This document shows positions 20,865-31,311 of a DNA stretch of 64,000 nt, piece by piece. Each line of letters opens with the position of its first letter. Position 1 is the stretch's first letter. Source of the stretch: Portunus trituberculatus (lineage: Eukaryota > Arthropoda > Malacostraca > Decapoda > Portunidae); contig NC_059301.1 in assembly GCF_017591435.1 (NCBI RefSeq), forward strand, positions 33,846,986 through 33,910,985, read 5' to 3'. The notes beneath the pieces are model-generated. The model was given only the letters and a program-made list of their open reading frames with translations. It searched no databases and had not been told where the DNA came from. The position numbers were made by a program, and so were the translations under genes.

Positions 20865-21540
20865 CTCACAATTAACTTCCAAAGCATCAAAAACAAAATA
20901 GCCCAGCTACACCATCTCATAACATTGTACAACCCTGACATAATAGTAGTGACTGAGAGCTGGTTAACATCTGACATAGACAGTCGTGAACTTTTCCTGC
21001 CCCCCTTTAGCATAACTGTCAACAGACTGAACTCGGTAAAGGGGACGGGATCTTTGCCACCAAGCCATATGTTGGTTTATGGACGAGCCGAGCGTAAACC
21101 AACTTGACGGATCGAGTGTCAAAATAATGGTATGATTTAGGGAATTTTCCTTAGATACAATGGTTAATTAACATTCGGGGAGATGATTCCCTCGACTACA
21201 CAATCGAAGCTGAGAGAGAGATGGGAAAGGTGAAGGACTGATGATTGTTTATATGGAAAATCAGGGTATAATTCTAAGTAAAGATAAGACAAAAAAAATA
21301 AAGATATACTATATGTAAGAGGAAAAATAGATGGATGGGAGATGAAACTAATATTAGTATATTTCAGTGTAAGTGACAAGAAGGGAAATAAGAAAAGGAA
21401 AGAAATTTAAAAAATAACTTGATAGCACATAATCCTTTATAATTGCTAGTGACTTCAATGCACATATGGGATTCAAAGGAGTTGTAGGTAGTTGTAAAAG
21501 TTATAACTTAAAAATACTAATTTCTGATAGAAAAGGCATA
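20865..21540 (+). pseudogene. LINE endonuclease fragments
   Basis: 20865-21060 encodes INFQSIKNKIAQL...YNPDIIVVTESWLTSDI, an N-terminal piece of an APE-type LINE endonuclease (the TESWL motif holds the catalytic Glu). At about 21436-21470 a second piece, FIIASDFNAHMGF, resembles the GDFN motif of such a domain. The interval between is degenerate and the two may come from different elements. No RT follows; at 21551 a DNA transposon begins. Confidence 0.6.
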
Positions 21541-21550
21541 GCTTGTTATA

Positions 21551-22205
21551 CAGTGGAGACTCAATATTTAATGCGTTCCAAATGGCCGTTCGAGTATTAA
21601 AAAGTTCGACTATTGATACCTATAAATCAGGTAATATGTTCCGGCCATTGCCAAACCCAAGTTTAGAAAAAAAACCGGTTTAATTTTGCAGTCGCCACTA
21701 GCACTGACACATAGAAGCAGGGTTAGCCTGTCTTTCATAGGCTTGTGTCCTGGCAAACACTTCTCTTCCTTTGTTATATAGATAATGTTTGGTAGTTCTT
21801 TTTTTTTTTTTTTCCAAAACAGGCCAGTTTCATCACAATTAAAAATCTGTTGTGGGCTTAAGCGTTCCTTATCCACAGATTTCTTAAATTCAGGCACAAA
21901 TTACTCAGCGGCAACTCCGTCAGCACTTGCGGCCTCGCCATGCCTCACAACAAAACGAATTCCAGTTCTTTTCTTGAAATTCCCAAACCACCCTTTACTT
22001 GTTTTAAAATCATCATTGGAGTCACATGTAGTATCAGTGCCTCACAACAAAACGAATTCCAGTTCTTTTCTTGAAATTCCCAAACCACCCTTTACTTGTT
22101 TTAAAATCATCATTGGAGTCACATGTAGTATCAGGAATAAGATCACGATGCCTAGCCTTCGCACAAATTATGCCCTCTGACAAAGTAGTAGGTATGCTGC
22201 TCGAG
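21551..22205 (-). mobile_element. pogo/Tigger-like DNA transposon fragment
   Basis: The left end is TA followed by CAGTGGAGACTCAATA, the same terminal repeat as the element in the Rho1 intron (42137). On the minus strand is a decayed transposase: a CENP-B-type segment (GWFGNFKKRTG, VVRHGEAASAD) followed by the first part of a DDE_1 domain (QQIFNCDETGLFWKK, the first catalytic Asp; LPGHKPMKDRLTLLL). A 97-bp stretch encoding the CENP-B part is duplicated (about 21943-22039 and 22040-22136). The other end is lost or covered by the SINE at 22206. Confidence 0.8.
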
Positions 22206-22430
22206 TTTTTTTTTTTTTTTTACCGTGTGGGCTTTTTCACGGGAATTTATGGGCTAAAGGGGATACTTTTTGGGGTAGGTACCTCCTCTCTCAAAGCCCA
22301 CCCGCTCGCATAACCGTTGCCCCAAGTGAGAAAGTCCAACCTACACTCGGACTATGGACAGGATTCGAGCCCATGCGCTTGGAGACCCCTCGGACCCCAA
22401 AGCATGCATGGTTCCACTGTACCAGTTGGT
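22206..22430 (-). mobile_element. tRNA-derived SINE (family S) with poly(A) tail
   Basis: Second copy of the SINE at 19371. The box B-like GGATTCGAGCCC reads on the plus strand inside the reverse-oriented head. The 3' end on the minus strand is a poly(A) run (T15 on plus, 22206-22220), which supports LINE-mediated insertion. Confidence 0.72.
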
Positions 22431-22699
22431 ATATTGAACTTGAGTTGGTGTGTGCTCGACTTGTCCAGGTACCTCTATATTAAGCATAGGCCAAACTTCG
22501 ACACTGACTGTGATATCATCTGGATTTGATAACAAATCTTGCAATGTAAATCTCTTCTTCTTGCCTCTTTTTACATACCTCCTTCTAGCATTAAGTAGCT
22601 ACATGCCCTTCAAGATTCTCTTTCGTGCATACAAGCAGACAAACACATTGGATTACAAGTGATTTTAATCTTCCCAACATTGACTGGACTGCCATCCAA

Positions 22700-23255
22700 A
22701 GATTCTATACCAAGAGGATATACAGATTTAATGGGAGGGCTGGAGGAATCGATTAAGGATTGGAGCTAACAAGATATGGCGTGCAGGTTGTAGGCAGCAA
22801 GGGGGAGAGGGATAAGGGGGTCCATCAGCGGGGGGAGGACAAGTGTCATTAAAAGATTCAAAGATTCAAACAGGGCAAGGAACGCAATTCACAGCAGCCA
22901 TCGTCAGCCTCTGCCTGGGCCACACCACACTCAGTGCTCACTTGCACCACTTATGCTTGTCTCCTGATCCCTTCTGCCCTTGGTGTAGGACTACCCATGA
23001 GACCATCGAACATTTCCTGCTCCACTGCCCACACTTCTACTCCCATTGCACTGCAATACGCTCCCAGAGTCCCAGCTCTCCACCCTGGGCATCATAACAC
23101 TCGACTTGCCCACCCTCCTGGCAGCCTCAGGCATCCACCCATCCCGACAACCTGCTGCCTTACCTGTGCTTTCTTGAGGAAGACCAGCCAGCTACCACGC
23201 CTGTGATACCCACACAGGACTACCCCAGGACTCGTAAGGATCCATAGATCTTCAC
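22700..23255 (+). mobile_element. LINE 3' fragment related to 1235-1775
   Basis: Encodes the same ORF2 C-terminus (CPWCRTTHETIEHFLLHCP) in broken frames and ends with the same GTAAGGATCCATAG-like 3' sequence. Shared upstream landmarks include GGAGGAATCGATTA and GGGTCCATCAGCGGG. 5'-truncated. Confidence 0.62.
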
Positions 23256-23324
23256 GGTCTTAGCACCAGCAACAACAAAGCAAGCCACAGCAGTTGTTGC
23301 CTTTGTGGCAAAAGCAAGAATATT

Positions 23325-23540
23325 TTTTCTTTTTATGAAGGAAAGAGGGCCACTCAGGGGCAAAAAAAGGAAAAAAAAAAAAAAAAAAAAAGGCCGACTT
23401 GAGTGCTGATTCTCTACAAAGAAGAAAAGCATCAGCTAAAATCAGGGAGCAAATGCATTTATACCTCCCTCTTACAAGAAGACATGTCGTAGGAAGTCGG
23501 AAATACAGATGCAGGGAGGGATTTCCAGACCGGTCATGTA
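23325..23540 (-). mobile_element. 3' end of a BS/Jockey-like LINE
   Basis: On the minus strand it carries the 3' UTR of the family also seen at 32090-33020 (GAGAATCAGCACTCAAGT, a run of T, then GGCCCTCTTTCC) and part of its last codons (the GKTTCC-like end of the ORF). It is heavily truncated and abuts the LINE fragment that ends near 23255. Confidence 0.5.
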
Positions 23541-23690
23541 CACATGTGAATATAGATGTGCATGTAGATGTAAACATGTACACATATACATGTGCATTTA
23601 AATTAAGGATAAATAGACTGCATATCAGGTGAAACTTGGCCTGAAGGTTGATTTTTCTTGGTATAACAATTACTTAATCAACACATATCA

Positions 23691-23693
<3 letters not shown>

Positions 23694-23732
<39 letters not shown>
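23694..23732. repeat. (CT)n tract at the 5' side of the deleted LINE
   Basis: About 39 bp of CT ending in CTAG, immediately before the LINE 5' UTR. A like tract (26180-26216) follows the LINE 3' end and also ends in CTAG. Confidence 0.92.
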
Positions 23733-23733
<1 letters not shown>

Positions 23734-23788
23734 GTTGCGTTCTCCCCGCTAAGTCGGAAAGACACATCATCACACTCCGCTTGTTTAC

Positions 23789-25141
23789 ATGAGTGGCAGC
23801 CCCTACAACTCGGACCGTAAACAAAGACGTCGCCTGCTCTTCCCTGCTGGCCATGGGAAGACGACCAGTGAGCTGTTTAGCTGGTTTGCAGCCCTGCTGT
23901 AGCAACACCCAGACCTGCAGCCACTCTACAAGGAGGGAAGAAACCAGCCATATATTACGGTCAGCACTGACTCCTCCTTCTATGCCACCCTGGTGAGTGA
24001 GGGCTTCCTTGGCCTTGTTATGGAGTGCCCTGGTGAGGAAGGTACTCACCCTGTCATTATTCATGGTGTAGCGACCCACATCAATGTCAACCTTATTGAA
24101 GTACCAGCTGGATTCCATGGGCTGAAGAGGAGAATGGTGGGGCAGATGCCAAGGCTTCAACTGTTGGGAGTGGTGACAGGGAAGGTGCCCAGTGAAGTGC
24201 ACCTCCTGGGCCTTGGACGTTGGTGTGTGGAGCGTTACATGCCAGAACCAGATTTATGTCGCCACTGCAGTCGCTGGGGGCACAGGGAGTGGCGTTGCCA
24301 GTCTGCCCCTCGCTGTAGATACTGTGCTGGCCCCCATAAGTCAGCACAGTGCCTGGATAAGATCAAGGAGGGCACCAAAATCCCTCCTCGCTGCTGCTAT
24401 TGTGGGGCTGACCACAATACCCACTCCACCCTCTGCGCTGTCAGGCCTCAGTCCCAAAGGGAGCCTGCCACTGATGAGGTGAGTCGGCCCAGGCTTGTGT
24501 TCTGCCAGGCTCCACCTCCCCAGACCAACGCCTGGGCGACAAAGCCCTCCTTCTTGGCCGCTGCCCCTCACCTGTCTCAGTCTTCCTGCCCCACCACTGG
24601 CACTTCGACCACACCTGCCGTGTTCTCCCCTTTGCCGCAGTGCACTGCTACTGTGCCCCCTGTGCCTCCAAAAACAGTGCCCCAGCCAGGCGTCACTCAG
24701 GAACTGCCTGCCACCGACTCCACCCAAGCAGTTAATGCGCTAGCTACCAAAGTGGACAACCTTTCTGCAACAGTCTCTGGTCTTAGTAATGAGTTTGCCG
24801 CCTTCAAGAACCAGCAGCACACAGTATGCAGTGGGACCTCCCCTGTGGCCCCAACCCCATCTCCAGTGAGCGGTGCCCAGCGGAGCCAAGGAGAGAGTGA
24901 CGTGTGCCAGCATAGCCTGTGCGACGCACCCAAGAAAAAGGACAATGCTTCAGGGCAGTGTGCAACTGCTACTGCTCCCTCACTGAGGATGGATACTCCC
25001 ACCAAGCCAGTCAAGGGAGCCATGCGACAACCCCGGAGCCCCTCAGGAATGGCCCCTGCTTCCCCTGCCTCAGAGAGCAAGTCACCTAAGGCAGACTGTG
25101 ATGAAGATGCTGCAGGTGAATGGACACTGGTTCATGACTAA
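23789..25141 (+). pseudogene. LINE ORF1 (gag-like) with three Cys/His knuckles
   Basis: Begins MSGSPYNSDRKQRRR at 23789 and stays in frame to a stop at 25141, except for one TAG at 23900-23902; the open part from Met 23993 is 382 codons. The central region has CRHCSRWGHREWRC (CX2CX4HX4C), CRYCAGPHKSAQC and CCYCGADHNTHSTLC. A Pro/Ser/Thr-rich tail contains a short coiled-coil-like stretch (LATKVDNLSATVSGLSNEFA) and ends EWTLVHD. ORF1 proteins of I/R1/Jockey-type LINEs have this layout and bind element RNA. It overlaps the downstream RNase H frame, which it would not do in an intact element. Confidence 0.78.
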
Positions 25142-25998
25142 ATTGTCCAAGTCCCCCCACGTTCAGGCCATTCATGTTTATTGTGATAGATCAGTCAATG
25201 GCAGCAGGTCTGGATGTGGGCTGTTCATCCATGACTACATCTCTGCCAATCTCTACACTGACACTGAGGTTTCCAGGCAGCTCCTTGCACACATGTCTTC
25301 CACTAGAGCAGAACTGTATGCTGTACTGGAGGCACTCCATATTGTGGCGCCTCTCCATAAGAATGTATATTTCTTAATTGACAGTCAGGCTGCACTGCAT
25401 GCCCTTCAGTCCACCTCTCCCATGGACTGTGATCTAGTTAATAAGTGTCTTGATCTCATCCACGCCCTAGAAGGTGCTGGTGCCACGGTCCATTTCACCT
25501 GGATACCCTCTCATGTGGGTATCCCGCTAAATGAAAAAGCAGACTGCTTTGCTCAGTGTGCCCTCCAAGATGACACAGTGGACCCTGGCACTGAGCACAC
25601 TCTGGGTTATGTTAAGAGTAGCATTAAGGACTTTGTACATAATAGCATTAGTGATCAGTTGGAGCTTTGTTACCATAGGGGCAGTAGCACCAGTCTTCAC
25701 TATGCACGTGTCTCCCAGAGCTGTGCTTACACCTATGGGAGACACACTGCATCACATGACAGGGTGGCAATGAGGCTCAGATTAGGCTACAAATACTTTT
25801 GGGAAGTCAGTGGTTCTCCTGGTGTGTGTTGTGTGCTGTGTGATGCACCAAGGGGACACACTCATGGAATATCCTCTCATTGCTAAATTTAGGCCACAAG
25901 GTCAACATGACTTGTATAGCCTCATTGACCATCTCCTAGACTCAACCACTCTCAGGGATATACTCAAGGAATATTCTCAGTTTGCCCTCAGCCTGTAG
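25098..25998 (+). pseudogene. LINE ORF2 remnant: RNase H and C-terminal zinc motif
   Basis: The open frame 25098-25886 encodes an RNase HI domain with all four acidic positions visible: Asp in VYCDRSVNG, Glu in SSTRAELYAV, Asp in FLIDSQAALHAL and Asp in NEKADCFAQ. The C-terminal tail has CCVLCDAPRGHT. A short deletion just after this (compare 19090-19130) shifts the frame; the tail continues in another frame to a stop at 25998 (FRPQGQHDLYSLIDHLL). In the parent element this domain removes template RNA. The upstream RT is missing. Confidence 0.8.
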
Positions 25999-26177
25999 GA
26001 TGTTAATGCAATAAGGTGTGCAATATCTGTATTTATTTATTTAAGTACTTGTATTCTTGTTATGTATACTTTCTATTTATTTTTTTATACTTTAACCTTA
26101 TGTCTTTGCCCAGGGGGTGGGTGGCAAGGTCCATTCTCCTCCTTTGTTGCATTTATTTATTAATTCAGCAATGAATG

Positions 26178-26179
<2 letters not shown>

Positions 26180-26216
<37 letters not shown>
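26180..26216. repeat. (CT)n tract at the 3' side of the deleted LINE
   Basis: Directly follows the LINE 3' end (GCAATGAATGTAT) and ends in CTAGCTTTT. Confidence 0.92.
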
Positions 26217-26217
<1 letters not shown>

Positions 26218-27286
26218 GCTTTTATTTAGAATGGTGTGTGATTTCATGTCACTGTGCGTTGGAAAAGCATCAATCACTGAAATTTTACTTCACTATTTGT
26301 TCCTTGTCATACAATAAGGGAGAAAAGTAATCTTTATGCCATATTTTCTCCCAGAAACGTCTTGCTGTATTTATTGCAATATTTACCTAGCTATTTCGTA
26401 TTAACATTGTTAATAATAGGTCTACATGATATATTCAAGAAACTATAATGTGGTTTACATAAGTTATATCATCAGTTCTTTTTGTGTTTTCCTCTACTAA
26501 TGAAAAAGAAAGTGGCAATTTCCTATTGCTTAACACGGGAGAGGGCAATATTTTGGGTGTAAATTGCGATCGTAAGCTCCGCCCACCGCCTCATAAGCTC
26601 CGCCCATTGACTTAACTTTTTAGTACAGCGGGACAGGAGCTCGCCGTCTTCTTCAATCTAACCTCCTTGGTTCCCAATTCCGCAACACCATGCAAAGAAT
26701 AGATGATTTCTTTGTTCTCTTGGCTGAGAAAGACATGTTTATAATCTACCAAAAGAATATCTTACAACAGTATAATTAATTACTAGTCTAAATCCTAATA
26801 TATACCACAAAATTATAATTTAGTTTTTTTTTTCTAGGATCCTCAAATCAAGTGAGCAAACTTAGATCATTGTGTACTGACTACACTTGCACGATATAAA
26901 GATGTATACACTTTTCTTTACAATTTAGAGGTATATTGGATCTAAAAAAAAATTCTTATGAAAAAGATAATGATAACCTACATTTCTTACATAATATAAC
27001 AATGTATACACTTTCAACATTGGATTTATAAACGGTTTTTTAATGAGAAAAAAAAAAAAAAAAAACAAGTAATATATTCCCTGTATTTCAAAATGCTGGT
27101 TAGACACCTACGAACAACCAGTCAGCTACCAACATCAATTGGTGCTCATAGCTGCCCGGCCTTTGTTTGAAAACAAAGCCCAGATAGTTGGGGATAGTGG
27201 GACAGCTCTAAACGTGACACCGGGGCCAGCGGGTGACACGTATATGTTTCCTGCAATCAAGAATTTCTGAAAAATTTCTAGACCAA
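26217..27286. other. Region without recognised genes
   Basis: AT-rich. It contains a short GC-rich patch at 26570-26610 with a repeated AAGCTCCGCCCA motif. No coding frame or bounded repeat is recognised. A sequence like a hAT end (CAGTTCTTAAACTGGGGC) starts at 27287. Confidence 0.45.
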
Positions 27287-27299
27287 CAGTTCTTAAACT

Positions 27300-27676
27300 G
27301 GGGCACGCTCTACTAATGTCTTTCCACTCTATGAAGTCCGTTCAGGGTGGGGCAGGTATGGTCGTTTACAACTAGCCATGCTGCCAAATCAACCTTCGTA
27401 TACATGCGTCTCTCTCTTATTTATCATCCATGTGGTGTTTGAAAGTGATATTTTATGTATTGCGTGTGTAGTAAAGTAAGTTACATAGTACAATGAGTGT
27501 CCATGTTTACGATGATAACGACGATTTGCATAAATTCTATGGCATGTGGCAGCGTTTTTTTTCCCATGTTGCCACGTTGGTGGTGGTGGTGGTGGTGGTG
27601 TCCCCTTTCATCTCTCCGCTGGGCGCTGGGTCAAGTCAGGCCAGGCCAGAGTTACCAGGTTGGCGGGTTTCCCGCC
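27300..27676 (+). repeat. Dispersed repeat U, copy 1
   Basis: About 370 bp with a close inverted counterpart at 47288-47645. Landmarks: CTTTCCACTCTATGAAGTCC near the left end; TGGTGGTGGTGG-rich GTCCCCTTTCATC and a terminal hairpin TTGGCGGG-TTT-CCCGCCAA at 27658-27676. It is followed by (TA)n, (CA)n and a tRNA-like SINE, an order repeated at the second copy. Family not recognised; non-coding. Confidence 0.75.
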
Positions 27677-27687
27677 AAATGTGGCGG

Positions 27688-27688
<1 letters not shown>

Positions 27689-27769
<81 letters not shown>

Positions 27770-27778
27770 GTATATACA

Positions 27779-27816
<38 letters not shown>
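27689..27816. repeat. (TA)n then (CA)n compound microsatellite
   Basis: About 80 bp of TA, a short CGTATATACAC spacer and about 37 bp of CA ending at the SINE head. Confidence 0.95.
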
Positions 27817-27818
<2 letters not shown>

Positions 27819-28212
27819 CCCGGTAGCTCAGTGGTTAGAGCGGTGGCTTCACAAGCCAGAGGACCGGGGTTCGATTATTTGGGTGTGTCTCCTTTCACGT
27901 GTAGCCCCTGTTCACCTAACAGTGAGTAGGTACGGGATGTAAATCGAGGAGTTGTGACCTTGTTATCCCGGCCGGGTGGAGATATTTGGGTGTGTCTCCT
28001 TTCACGTGTAGCAGATCCCTGTTCACCTAACAGTGAGTAGGTACGGGATGTAAATCGAGGAGTTGTGACCTTGTTGTCCCGGTGTGTGGTGTGTGCCTGG
28101 TCTCAGGCCTATCCGAAGATCGGAAATAATGAGCTCTGAGCTCGTTCCGTAGGGTAACGTCTGGCTGTCTCGTCAGAGGCTGCAGCAGATCAAACAGTGA
28201 ATTACACACACA
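27817..28212 (+). mobile_element. tRNA-derived SINE (family V), with internal duplication
   Basis: The head GGTAGCTCAGTGGTTAGAGC (box A) and GGTTCGATT (box B) with anticodon loop TTCACAA (CAC, valine-type) shows a tRNA origin. The body carries a direct duplication of about 105 bp (from TTTGGGTGTGTCTCC at about 27878 and 27984). It ends ...CAAACAGTGAATTACACAC in a CA tract. Not a functional tRNA gene: the 3' acceptor half is replaced by SINE body. Confidence 0.82.
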
Positions 28213-28227
28213 CACACACACACACAC

Positions 28228-28284
28228 GGTAGCTCAGTGGTTAGAGCGCTGGCTTCACAAGCCAGAGGACCGGGGTTCGATTTT
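28228..28284 (+). mobile_element. SINE family V head only
   Basis: A second tRNA-like head (box A, CAC-type loop, box B) follows directly on the CA tail of the previous SINE and is joined after GGTTCGATT to unrelated T-rich sequence. It is a 3'-truncated copy or recombinant. Confidence 0.72.
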
Positions 28285-28537
28285 TTTTGTGATTGTTTTT
28301 GTCATTCTCTTAACAAGAGCATAGTAGTCAATAATGAGAAATTTATGAAAAATACAAGAGTATCGACTTATAACTATAGTTTTCTAGTCTTTAAAATCTG
28401 GGATGGAATTATATTTATAGATGCAAGGGGAGCTTGGAGGGAAGGACAAATTCCTAAACGGAGAGTGGTGGTAAAAAGGTTAAGATCTACTGTTATAGGT
28501 AGGTACCGTAGATGATATCATGATTCTCGGCATATTA

Positions 28538-28552
28538 TCATTATTATTATTA

Positions 28553-28604
<52 letters not shown>

Positions 28605-28619
28605 CATTAATATTACTAC

Positions 28620-28660
<41 letters not shown>

Positions 28661-28684
28661 TTACTACTACTACTACTACTTCTT

Positions 28685-28735
<51 letters not shown>

Positions 28736-28866
28736 TTTATTATAATTATTATTATTATCATTATTATTATTATTATTATCATTATTTTATTATTATCATT
28801 ATTATTATTATTATTAATAGTAGTAGTAGTAGTAGTAGTAGTACTATTATTACTATTATTACTATT
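28538..28866. repeat. Trinucleotide repeat mosaic (ATT/TAG/TAC)
   Basis: Blocks of ATT, TAG, TAC and ATT again over about 330 bp. Long poly-Leu, poly-Asn and poly-Ser frames here are artefacts of the repeat. Confidence 0.95.
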
Positions 28867-29121
28867 GTTGCGGCGGCGCAAGGGGGGATGGTAGTGAAGA
28901 TGGAGTGAGGTAGAGGTGGGCACGATACGATTCCGGAATCGATTCCGTCGATTCCGCCGCAGGCAGCATGGTATCGATTCCACTGAATGGTATCGATACC
29001 TTGGCCTGTCGATTCCACTAGCTTAATTTGTGATACGGAACTGTGATAAACTATTGGCTAGGGTATATTATATGTATTTCAATATCCTTAAAAAAAAAAA
29101 AATAAATTAATTAATTAAAAA

Positions 29122-29175
<54 letters not shown>

Positions 29176-29461
29176 TAAGGATATAGTGAAATAAAGGAAT
29201 ATTTAGTTATGAATGTAACAGCTTTGTCATACTTATAGGATGTATTATGTATTTTTGCCATTCCTGTGATTATATTATTATTTGGCATTTTTAATAGGAA
29301 TCTCCCTTTCATTTTGTGATACGGAACTGTGATAAAATATTGGCTGTGATTATACACTGAAATATATTTTGTAATATTTTATTTTGTATATAAAGTATTT
29401 TCATAATAAATATTAAATATCTCAACCAATTAATTGTTTATTTGTTCCTCTTCCGTGCGTT

Positions 29462-30405
29462 GTATTTACCTAGTTGTAGTTTTACAGGGCCTGGGCTTTA
29501 TGCTTGTGTGACCCCGTCTCCATATCTACACTTATCCTATTTTTCTTTAAAACTATGTACACTCTTTGCTGACACCACTTCTTCACTCAAATTGTTCCAG
29601 GTCTTAACACATCTTTGCGGGAAACTAAATTTTTTAACATCTCTCAGACATCTTCCCTTCCTCAGTTTCTTACTATGCGATCTTGTGCTTCTAATGTCAT
29701 ATTCTTCTCTCAGGATTAGTTTCTCATTATCCACTTGATCCATTCCGTTAATCAATTTATAAACTTGTATCAGATCCCCTCTCTCTCTTCTCTGTTCCAG
29801 GGTTGGTAGATCCATAGCTTTTAGTCTCTCCTCATATGTCATCCCTTTAAATTCTGGAACCATTCTTGTAGCCATTTTTGTAGTCTCTCCAATTTCCTTA
29901 TGTGTTTCTTTTATGGGGGTCCACACAACTCCTGCATATTCCAATCTAGGTCTTATTTTAGTACTTATCAATTTCTTCATCATTTCTTTGTCCATATAGT
30001 GAAATGCTAATCCAATATTCCTTAGCAAATTATACGTCTCTCTGAAAATTCTATCAATATGGCTTACCGGTTGATTGTTTTCTTCCATTGTCACTCCCAA
30101 GTCCTTTTCCTTTTTTACTTTTTCTAGTTCTACTCCATCTCCCATCTTATAGATTCCCACTGGTCGTCTTTCACTTTTTCCCATTTCCATGACATGGCTT
30201 TTGTCCACATTGAATTCCATCTCCCATTTTTTACTCCATTTCCAGATCTTGTTTAAGTCTTCCTGTAGTATTTCACAATCTTCTTTTTGTTTAATGACTC
30301 TGCACAGTTTTGCATCGTCCGCAAACAGATTTATGTAGCTGTTCACTCCCTCTGGCATGTCGTTTATATATACGAGAAAAAGTATTGACGCCAATACTGA
30401 CCCCT
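29462..30405 (-). pseudogene. 5'-truncated LINE, reverse transcriptase C-terminal half
   Basis: A 285-codon minus-strand frame (29537-30394) begins within motif B (the QGSVLASILFLVYIND context; QGS is just outside at 30395-30405) and contains motif C FADDAKL, then the thumb region (KDLGVTMEEN, RPRLEYAGVVW) and the C-terminal LPTLEQRRERGDLIQVYK and SFPQRCVKTWNNLSE, conserved in CR1/L2/Jockey-type LINEs. The 3' UTR ends near AACTAGGTAAATAC (29470). The 5' side is cut where the SINE and TG tract begin. The frame itself is open, so the copy is young. Confidence 0.82.
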
Positions 30406-30718
30406 GTGTGTGTGTGTTTCACTGTTTGATCTGCTGCAGTCTCTGACGAGACAGCCAGACGTTACCCTACGGAACGAGCTCAGAGCTCATTATTTCCGAT
30501 CTTCGGATAGGCCTGAGACCAGGCACACACCACACACCGGGACAACAAGGTCACAACTCCTCGATTTACATCCCGTACCTAGACTCTACTCACTGTTAGG
30601 TGAACAGGGGCTACACGTGAAAGGAGACACACCCAAATATCTCCACCCGGCCGGTGAATCGAATCCCGGTCCTCTGGTTTGTGAAGCCAGCGCTCTAACC
30701 ACTGAGCTACTGTGTGTG
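30406..30718 (-). mobile_element. tRNA-derived SINE (family V)
   Basis: A complete minus-strand copy: head CAGTAGCTCAGTGGTTAGAG, loop TTCACAA, box B GGATTCGATTC, body and 3' end ...AACAGTGAAACACACAC. TG/CA tracts lie on both sides. It lacks the internal duplication of the copy at 27817. Confidence 0.85.
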
Positions 30719-30794
30719 TGTGTGTGTGTGTGTGTAGAAAAATAATATTTTGGAATCGCTTCACACACTGCCACAATACCAAGGCAAATCGTGA

Positions 30795-31200
30795 TTGCAA
30801 GGAGGCGATACCAGTGTCGTGGACGTGAAGGGCATGAAGAGATACCAGAATTGGTTGGCGCCCCTGGTCGTGCGCTGGAGACAGAGCGGTGGGATCGATT
30901 CTGGAATCGATGGTGCAAGGAGGCGATACCAGAATCGCGAAGGGTATGAAATGATACCAGAATCGGCTGGCGCCCCTGGTCGCGCGCTGGAGACAGAGCG
31001 GTGGGATCAATTCCGGAATCGATGGTGCAAGGAGGCGATACCAGAATCGCGAAGGGTATGAAGCGATACCAGAATCGGCTGGCGCCCCTGGTCGCACGCT
31101 GGAGACAGAGCGGTGGGATCAATTCCAGAATCGATGGTGGAAGGAGGCGATACCAGAATCGCGAAGGGTATGAAGCGATACCAGAATCGGCTGGCTCCCT
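30795..31200. repeat. 112-bp minisatellite inside the hAT element
   Basis: About 3.6 tandem units start at GCAAGGAGGCGATACC (30797, 30915, 31027) and at GGAAGGAGGCGATACC (31139); later spacing is exactly 112 bp. Each unit holds several GATACCAGAATCG and GGAATCGAT motifs like those in the subterminal regions. Confidence 0.9.
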
Positions 31201-31311
31201 GGCCCTGGTATCGATTCCGGAATCGATACCAGCGATTCCAACAGACTTTGGAATTGGAATCGGCGATACTCAAAATAGCGATTCTTGCCCACCCCTAGAG
31301 TGAGGTGGTAT

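Larger units (their letters stand above)
23733..26179 (+). mobile_element. Internally deleted LINE: ORF1 joined to RNase H
   Basis: A non-LTR element of about 2.45 kb with a 5' UTR, a long ORF1 with CCHC knuckles, then the RNase H and C-terminal Cys/His part of ORF2 and a 3' UTR. Endonuclease and RT are absent. The junction lies in GTTCATGACTAAATTG, the point where the copy at 5586 passes from RT to RNase H. Both ends abut (CT)n tracts, as if it entered a CT microsatellite. Confidence 0.78.
28911..31297. mobile_element. hAT-type DNA transposon carrying nested insertions
   Basis: Left end TAGAGGTGGGCACGATACG, right end (reverse complement) TAGGGGTGGGCAAGAATCG, flanked by a perfect 8-bp duplication GAGTGAGG (28903-28910 and 31298-31305). 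An 8-bp duplication with TAGGGGTG-type ends is characteristic of hAT. No transposase is seen. Both subterminal regions are full of GGAATCGATTCC-like palindromes and the right one has a 112-bp tandem repeat. A LINE (about 29462-30405) and a SINE (about 30406-30718) were inserted later. Confidence 0.85.

Noticed and set aside
27817..27880. Functional tRNA-Val gene
   Set aside because: Box A, box B and a CAC loop are present, but there is no complete acceptor stem and the sequence continues into SINE body. The same holds at 28228, 30650-30718, 47105-47172 and 57165-57234.
28480..28983. Poly-Asn/Ser/Thr and poly-Leu proteins
   Set aside because: They are read from the ATT/TAG/TAC repeat mosaic and are not genes.
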